Shown here piece by piece: positions 61,539 through 64,000 of a DNA stretch of 64,000 nucleotides. The notes beneath the pieces are model-generated. The model had not been told where the DNA came from. It saw only the letters and a list, made by a program, of their open reading frames with translations, and did no database searches. This DNA is from G965222505 sp965222505. Its GTDB lineage: Bacteria; Bacteroidota; Rhodothermia; Rhodothermales; DATKEJ01. The translations under genes were made by a program, and so were the position numbers. Each line of letters starts with the position of its first letter. The stretch's first letter is position 1. Location: assembly GCA_965222505.1 (NCBI GenBank), contig OZ244956.1, forward strand, positions 744,001 through 808,000, written 5' to 3'.

Positions 61539-62237
61539 TTAAATGAGGTACAACAGGGGAAAGAGGAAAATCCAGATGATATCAACCAGATGCCAGTACA
61601 GGCCGGTCAATTCTACCGGGGTGTAGTAGGCGCTGGAAAAGCGCCCTTTGATGGCTTTAACCAGGACCCAGATAAACACGCCGATGCCAACGAGCACGTG
61701 GAACCCGTGGATGCCGGTCATGACGAAGTAGATGCTAAAAAACTGTGGTGCATATGGGATGTTATAGTCGCCGTAGTTAACGCCGTGGCTTTCCCCAAAC
61801 GGTGCAAAACTGGCCCCTGGAAATACCCCATGCGAGAATTTTCCGGAGTATTCCACGTACTTGACGGCCATAAAGCAGAAGGCAAAAAAGATCGTCAGCA
61901 GGATACACACGATCAGGCCACGCTGGTTGTCATCCTGAATAAACCGAATGGCCATGGCCACCGTCAGGGATGAGGCCAGCAGCACGACGGTGTTCACCCC
62001 GCCCCAGAAGGGGTCCAGGAGTTCACTGGCTACGGTAAAGACTTCCGGGTACCACACCCGGTACACCACGTAGGCCACGAACATCCCGCTGAAGAGCAGG
62101 ATCTCCGTGATGAGGAAGAGCCACATGCCCATCTTGGACGCATCGAACTGCTGTTCCGAGGACACAAAGTGGTGATGCAGGTGGGCAGGATGATCGTGTT
62201 CGTGCACGTCCCCTGCATGAGCTACCGTTGTTGACAT
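61539..62237 (-). CDS. ctaE: cytochrome c oxidase subunit III
   Basis: A 232-residue membrane protein with five to six helices. Seen are SKMGMWLFLITEILLFSGMF, VVLLASSLTVAMAIRFIQDD, IYFVMTGIHGFHVLVGIGVF and GLYWHLVDIIWIFLFPLLYL, the subunit III signatures. The His-rich N-terminus may bind metal ions. Between it and the subunit I gene is a 117-bp gap with a heptamer-phased hairpin. Confidence 0.95.
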   Translation of the reverse strand: MSTTVAHAGDVHEHDHPAHLHHHFVSSEQQFDASKMGMWLFLITEILLFSGMFVAYVVYRVWYPEVFTVASELLDPFWGGVNTVVLLASSLTVAMAIRFIQDDNQRGLIVCILLTIFFAFCFMAVKYVEYSGKFSHGVFPGASFAPFGESHGVNYGDYNIPYAPQFFSIYFVMTGIHGFHVLVGIGVFIWVLVKAIKGRFSSAYYTPVELTGLYWHLVDIIWIFLFPLLYLI

Positions 62238-62269
62238 CTACTTATTTGGGATAGTTAATAAATGAAAAC

Positions 62270-62349
62270 GTAGTTCGTATTACGTATTGCGTAAGAGAAA
62301 TCGCACTCATGTTTGAGGGCACCTTTACGCAATACGCGATACGCATTAC
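62270..62349. repeat. heptamer-phased inverted repeat in the oxidase operon
   Basis: Left array 62270-62297: GTAGTTC, GTATTAC, GTATTGC, GTAAGAG. Right array 62325-62349: TTACGCA, ATACGCG, ATACGCA, TTAC. The reverse complement of the right array matches the left array closely over 25 bp, so a hairpin with a loop of about 30 nt can form in the mRNA between subunits I and III. It could tune the ratio of the two subunits or stabilise the upstream part. No T-run follows. Confidence 0.75.
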
Positions 62350-62354
62350 AGAAA

Positions 62355-64000
62355 TTATGCGTCGGTCTGTTCGGTCGGGGAGATCACCGGTTCATCGGCC
62401 CCACCATCGCCATAGAGTTCATCGACGTACTTGTATTCATACGGCCCACGTGTCACGATGGGCATTTTGGTAAAGTTGTGCGGATCCGGCGGGGTCGTGG
62501 TGGCCATCCATTCCAGCGTGGCCGCGCCCCAGGGGTTGGCTCCGGCCAGGGGTGCCTTCTTGCGCAAGGAGGCCAGGAGTGTAATCGCGGCGATCAACAG
62601 TCCCAGGGTCAGGACCAGGGAGCCGACCGTCGACATCTGGTGAAACTGCTGGAACAGGTCGATCAATTCCTGTTTGATCGGCTCGCCGGTTGCCATTTGC
62701 GAATAGTCGTGGTAACGGCGCGGCATGCCCTGGCTACCCAGGATGAACTGCGGGAAAAAGGTCAGGTTGAACCCGATGAACACAAGCCCCGCGCCGATGG
62801 ATGACCACAGCTGGTTGTACATCTTGCCGAACATCTTGGGCCACCAGTAGTGTACCCCGCCCAGGAAGGCGATCACGTTACCGCCCATCATCGTATAGTG
62901 GAAGTGGGCCACCACGTAGTAGGTATCGTGCAGGTGGACATCGACGGCCAACACACCCAGCATCACACCGGTTACCCCACCGATGGTAAACAGAAACAGG
63001 AAGGCCAGCGCATAAAGCATGGGTGTGCGTAACCACACCGAGCCCTTGTACATCGTAGCCACCCAGTTAAAGACCTTGATCCCCGAAGGAATCCCGATCA
63101 GGTAGGTGATGAGTGAGAAGACAATCGAGGAGACTTCCGACTGGCCAGCCACGAACATGTGATGCCCCCAGACCAGGAAGCCGAGGAAGGCAATCGCCAC
63201 CGAGGAAAGCGCGATGGGTTTGTATCCGAAGATGTTCTGGCGGGAGAAAGTGGTGACCAACTCCGAAATAATCCCAAAAGCCGGCAGAATCATGACGTAG
63301 ACCGCCGGGTGCGAGTAGAACCAGAAAAAGTGCTGAAACAGCACCGCATCGCCCCCCAGGGCAGGGTCGAAGATACCGATGCCCAGATAATGCTCCAGGA
63401 ACAACAGCACCACCGTAATCCCGAGTACGGGCGTGGCAAGCACCTGAACGATAGCCGTCGAATACAGCCCCCAGATCATCAACGGGAGCCGGTTCCACGT
63501 CATACCCGGTGTACGCATCTTGTGGATGGTCACAATAAAGTTCAGACCCGTCAGGATGGACGAAAAGCCTGCCACAAACACCGCCATGGTCATCCACCGG
63601 ACCGCGTTACTTGCTTGCGAGGAATAGGGTGTATAAAAGGTCCATCCGGTATCCACCTCGCCGGCCAGAATGGCCGAGACCGCCAGAATGGCCCCGGTAA
63701 TGTAGAGGTAGAAGCTCGCCAGGTTCAGCCGGGGAAATGCGACATCCTTGGCCCCGATCATGATGGGCAACACAAAATTGCCCAGCGAGGCCGGGATCGC
63801 AACGAGGATGAAGAGAAAAATCATGATCGCTCCGTGGAGCGTATACACCTGGTTGTACGTATTGCTGTCCAGGAATTGTGTCCCCGGCGAAAACAACTCC
63901 AGCCGGATGATAACAGCCAAAAGCCCTGCAACAAAAAAGAACGTAACCACCGAGAACAAGTACATCAAACCGATGCGTTTGTGGTCTACGGTGAGCAACC
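62355..64000 (-). CDS. ctaD: cytochrome c oxidase subunit I (A2-type), 5' end beyond window
   Basis: At least 547 residues; the real start lies to the right of the window, since LLTVDHKRIGLMYLFSVVTF is the interior of a longer N-terminus. It carries haem ligands in YTLHGAIMIFLF and AHFHYTMMGG, CuB ligands in WFYSHPAVYVMILPAFG and HHMFVAG. The YSHPAVYVMI form instead of GHPEVY marks the A2-type haem-copper oxidases. It reduces oxygen to water and pumps protons in the inner membrane. The last 30 residues are acidic and likely cytoplasmic. First visible gene of the oxidase operon. Confidence 0.95.
   Translation of the reverse strand, partial: LLTVDHKRIGLMYLFSVVTFFFVAGLLAVIIRLELFSPGTQFLDSNTYNQVYTLHGAIMIFLFILVAIPASLGNFVLPIMIGAKDVAFPRLNLASFYLYITGAILAVSAILAGEVDTGWTFYTPYSSQASNAVRWMTMAVFVAGFSSILTGLNFIVTIHKMRTPGMTWNRLPLMIWGLYSTAIVQVLATPVLGITVVLLFLEHYLGIGIFDPALGGDAVLFQHFFWFYSHPAVYVMILPAFGIISELVTTFSRQNIFGYKPIALSSVAIAFLGFLVWGHHMFVAGQSEVSSIVFSLITYLIGIPSGIKVFNWVATMYKGSVWLRTPMLYALAFLFLFTIGGVTGVMLGVLAVDVHLHDTYYVVAHFHYTMMGGNVIAFLGGVHYWWPKMFGKMYNQLWSSIGAGLVFIGFNLTFFPQFILGSQGMPRRYHDYSQMATGEPIKQELIDLFQQFHQMSTVGSLVLTLGLLIAAITLLASLRKKAPLAGANPWGAATLEWMATTTPPDPHNFTKMPIVTRGPYEYKYVDELYGDGGADEPVISPTEQTDA

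Overview
The window looks like chromosomal DNA of a Rhodothermia/Rhodothermota-type member of the Bacteroidota. This is inferred from the gene families and not from any database search. The pointers are an Oar-like TonB receptor, type IX secretion (T9SS) proteins (a PorZ homologue, a PorW/SprE-like TPR lipoprotein and a protein ending in a T9SS-like sorting domain), DUF2851 and DUF3098 proteins, ECF sigma factors of the Sig-70_X6 type, a sigma factor/TPR-kinase pair, an A2-type cytochrome oxidase, and few strong Shine-Dalgarno sites. Coding density is high and most genes are housekeeping.

Layout. 1-7.1 kb: the 3' end of a peptidase T-like gene, a large TonB-dependent receptor, tRNA-Val with promoter and terminator, a gene remnant, and a two-gene molybdenum hydroxylase operon of the isoquinoline 1-oxidoreductase type. 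7.2-10.3 kb: two small genes with very acidic products and a DUF4139 protein. 10.3-14.4 kb: a TesA-like esterase divergent from a LolD-like ATPase and FtsX-type permease, the same arrangement as tesA-ybbA-ybbP. 14.6-17.5 kb: a secreted degenerate-repeat protein translationally coupled to a sorting-domain protein. 17.5-23.9 kb: YggS, a small membrane protein, DivIVA, purine nucleoside phosphorylase, transketolase, ribulose-phosphate epimerase and an MGMT-family protein, all on the plus strand. 23.9-29.2 kb: an antitoxin remnant, a membrane protein, an ECF sigma factor, a DUF2851 protein, a small monooxygenase-like protein and FtsH. 29.4-36.7 kb: a PorW/SprE-like lipoprotein carrying a TonB C-terminal domain, then pyk, mreD and a PBP4-type dacB. 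37-42 kb: a creatininase-family protein, a DUF3098 protein, a GNAT acetyltransferase, tRNA-Glu and tRNA-His, PorZ and ribH. 42-53.4 kb: a HIT protein, a sigma-like protein, a flippase-like protein, a cation/proton antiporter, Hsp20, a lipoprotein esterase, a chimeric efflux ORF, an amino-acid permease with regulatory domains, and metF. 53.5-60.6 kb: a nucleosidase-like protein followed by a visibly more AT-rich block with a dockerin-like secreted protein, a lipoprotein, an ECF sigma factor and a Ser/Thr kinase with TPR repeats. 60.7-64 kb: a cytochrome oxidase operon running off the right edge.

The most unusual features are these. (1) Several intergenic spacers hold short repeats phased at 7 bp, and most are arranged as inverted repeats able to form hairpins. 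(2) The ORF at 48703-50154 joins the front of an RND periplasmic adaptor to the back of a TolC-type channel, and a 97-bp MITE-like element follows it directly; the right inverted repeat of that element supplies the stop codon of the neighbouring transporter. (3) The PorW/SprE-like lipoprotein ends in a TonB C-terminal domain, which could link T9SS to energy-transduction architecture. No CRISPR array, complete insertion sequence, prophage or rRNA was found.
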